A program made the position numbers and the translations under genes. A DNA stretch of 6,187 nt from Deferribacterales bacterium (GTDB taxonomy: Bacteria; Chrysiogenota; Deferribacteres; Deferribacterales; JAISNW01): NCBI GenBank assembly GCA_025997275.1, contig BNUJ01000084.1, forward strand, positions 1-6,187. The letters are read 5' to 3'. Numbering within the stretch: the stretch's first letter is position 1; every line of letters begins with the position of its first letter. Below, piece by piece: positions 5,119-6,187 of this stretch. The notes under the pieces are model-generated. The model searched no databases. It was not told the DNA's origin and saw only the letters and a list, made by a program, of their open reading frames with translations.

Positions 5119-6187
5119 TGAATACGCAGTTCAAGAGGGCAAGTTAATCACCCCTACGTCTGTCACACTATTCAGTTTAGTGGTGTTCGCTTTTGTAATA
5201 ATTATTGTTCGTTTCTTTATGGGACTTGGGGCAGTGTCAAATCTTTCAGATGGCTATCCGTGGGGTGTATGGCTAGCTTATGACGTAGCTACGGGCACGG
5301 CTTTTGCCTGTGGTGGCTATGCGCTAGCATATAGCTGTTATTTCTTTAGGAGTTGGCGACACCACCCGATGCTCCGTTCTGCGGTTCTGGCTAGTATGTT
5401 CGGCTATGCGCTAGCTGGTTTTTCTGTATTAGTTGATATAGGACGCTATTGGAATGCTTATGGTTTCTTTGTCCCATCGCGCTGGCAGACTAACTCTGTT
5501 ATGTTTGAAGTGGCTATGTGCGTAATGGGTTATACTTGTATATTGATAATAGAATTTTTACCGGCAGTGTTTGAGCGCATTGCCGCCTTAAAAATCGTAG
5601 TTGCTGGGGTTGATTTATGGATTATCCCGCGCTTTTTCGGCATATTAAACAAGATGTTAGACAAGGCGTTGTTTGTTATAATTCCGCTTGGTATGACGCT
5701 ACCTACGATGCATCAATCATCGCTAGGCTCTCTGTTCATAATAGCTGGATATAAGTTGCATCCGCTGTGGCAGACAAATTTGTTACCGTTGTTATTTTTA
5801 GTAAATGCATTCCTAATGGGTTTTTCTATAGTGCAGTTTGAGTCTGGGCTTGCCTCTGTGGGCTTTGGGAGGAAGTATGAGATGCCTGTTCTTGGGCTTG
5901 CTAAGGTAGCCGCCTATATCGGTGCTGGCTGGTTAGCTATCCGTATGGTAGATATCGTCATTCGCGGGCAATTCACTGCAATCTTTTCATCAGGCTTTTA
6001 TTCGCTGGTGTTTATCTTAGAGATAGGGCTACTGGTGGCTGGTCTTTGGAAATTTTATAATGCCAACACACCTAGAAAATCATTTTACGCCGCAATGCTT
6101 ACGTGTTGTGCAGGCGGAATATACCGCATAAATGTGTACCTATGCGGGTATAACCCTGGCAGTGCTTGGGTGGCGTATTTCCCGTCA
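5105..6187 (+). CDS. hybB: Hydrogenase-2 integral membrane subunit (NrfD/PsrC family), 3' end cut off by window edge
   Basis: Multi-spanning membrane protein that passes electrons between HybA and the quinone pool. The plus strand reads open for 361 codons from ATG at 5105 to the right edge. GGAGG (5095-5099) lies 5 bases upstream, and the gene overlaps the end of hybA by 14 bases. Hydrophobic helices recur through the protein, beginning at about residues 20-40 and 54-80. Family-typical segments are GYPWGVWLAYD (50-60), GTAFACGGYAL (64-74), VDIGRYWN (110-117), LPTMHQSSLGS (199-209) and GYKLHPLWQ (215-223), all very close to what I recall of E. coli HybB. The E. coli protein has about 390 residues, so only around 30 C-terminal residues should be missing. 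In the E. coli operon the next gene is hybC, the NiFe large subunit, expected immediately right of the window. Confidence 0.95.
   Translation, partial: MSGHNEYAVQEGKLITPTSVTLFSLVVFAFVIIIVRFFMGLGAVSNLSDGYPWGVWLAYDVATGTAFACGGYALAYSCYFFRSWRHHPMLRSAVLASMFGYALAGFSVLVDIGRYWNAYGFFVPSRWQTNSVMFEVAMCVMGYTCILIIEFLPAVFERIAALKIVVAGVDLWIIPRFFGILNKMLDKALFVIIPLGMTLPTMHQSSLGSLFIIAGYKLHPLWQTNLLPLLFLVNAFLMGFSIVQFESGLASVGFGRKYEMPVLGLAKVAAYIGAGWLAIRMVDIVIRGQFTAIFSSGFYSLVFILEIGLLVAGLWKFYNANTPRKSFYAAMLTCCAGGIYRINVYLCGYNPGSAWVAYFPS

Noticed and set aside
1..6187. CRISPR arrays, tRNA or rRNA genes, and insertion sequences.
   Set aside because: No regularly spaced direct repeats, cloverleaf-like or rRNA-like sequence, or transposase gene was seen in the window.

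Overview
The window looks like chromosomal DNA of an anaerobic, Gram-negative-type (diderm) bacterium with intermediate base composition. Two things support this: a phosphoheptose isomerase for lipopolysaccharide or other heptose synthesis, and a Tat-exported, membrane-bound hydrogenase-2-type NiFe hydrogenase operon. The phylum cannot be fixed from the sequence. A Negativicutes-like organism is one guess, based on the style of the intergenic hairpin repeat, but it is weak.

Left part (1-1425, minus strand): a beta-class adenine-type DNA methyltransferase of the type III Mod family. It runs off the left edge, so 475 N-terminal residues are visible. Middle (1426-1744): a 319-base gene-free interval containing a GC-rich triple-hairpin element, a good promoter pointing right, and two inverted, recombination-site-like palindromes about 228 bp apart. 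Next (1745-2329, plus strand): a small serine recombinase of the resolvase/invertase (Pin/Hin/Mpi-like) family. Then gmhA (2401-2976), with its own promoter. Right part (3042-6187, plus strand): hybO, hybA and hybB, the small subunit, ferredoxin-like subunit and NrfD-type membrane subunit of a periplasmic uptake/bidirectional hydrogenase. They are overlapping and translationally coupled, and hybB is cut by the right edge. The catalytic large subunit (hybC) is expected just beyond it.

The most interesting reading is that 1426-1744 is an invertible promoter switch. The palindrome at 1673-1700 has 13 of 14 symmetric base pairs around a TT centre and carries the AACC-NN-GGTT core known from hix/gix-type invertase sites. 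A degenerate copy at 1445-1472 carries the core with AA at its centre, so it lies in the opposite orientation. Between them, a TTGACA/TATTAG promoter now points at the recombinase. Inversion would point it at the methyltransferase start about 50 bases beyond its predicted transcription start. This would make the modification system an ON/OFF epigenetic switch run by the adjacent invertase. The sites and promoter are read directly from the sequence; the switching is inference.

The hydrogenase genes work together as an electron path. HybO (three Fe-S clusters) pairs with the unseen large subunit, HybA carries electrons through four predicted [4Fe-4S] clusters, and HybB connects to the quinone pool in the membrane. 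HybO has the standard cysteine set without the two extra cysteines of oxygen-tolerant enzymes, which fits anaerobic life.
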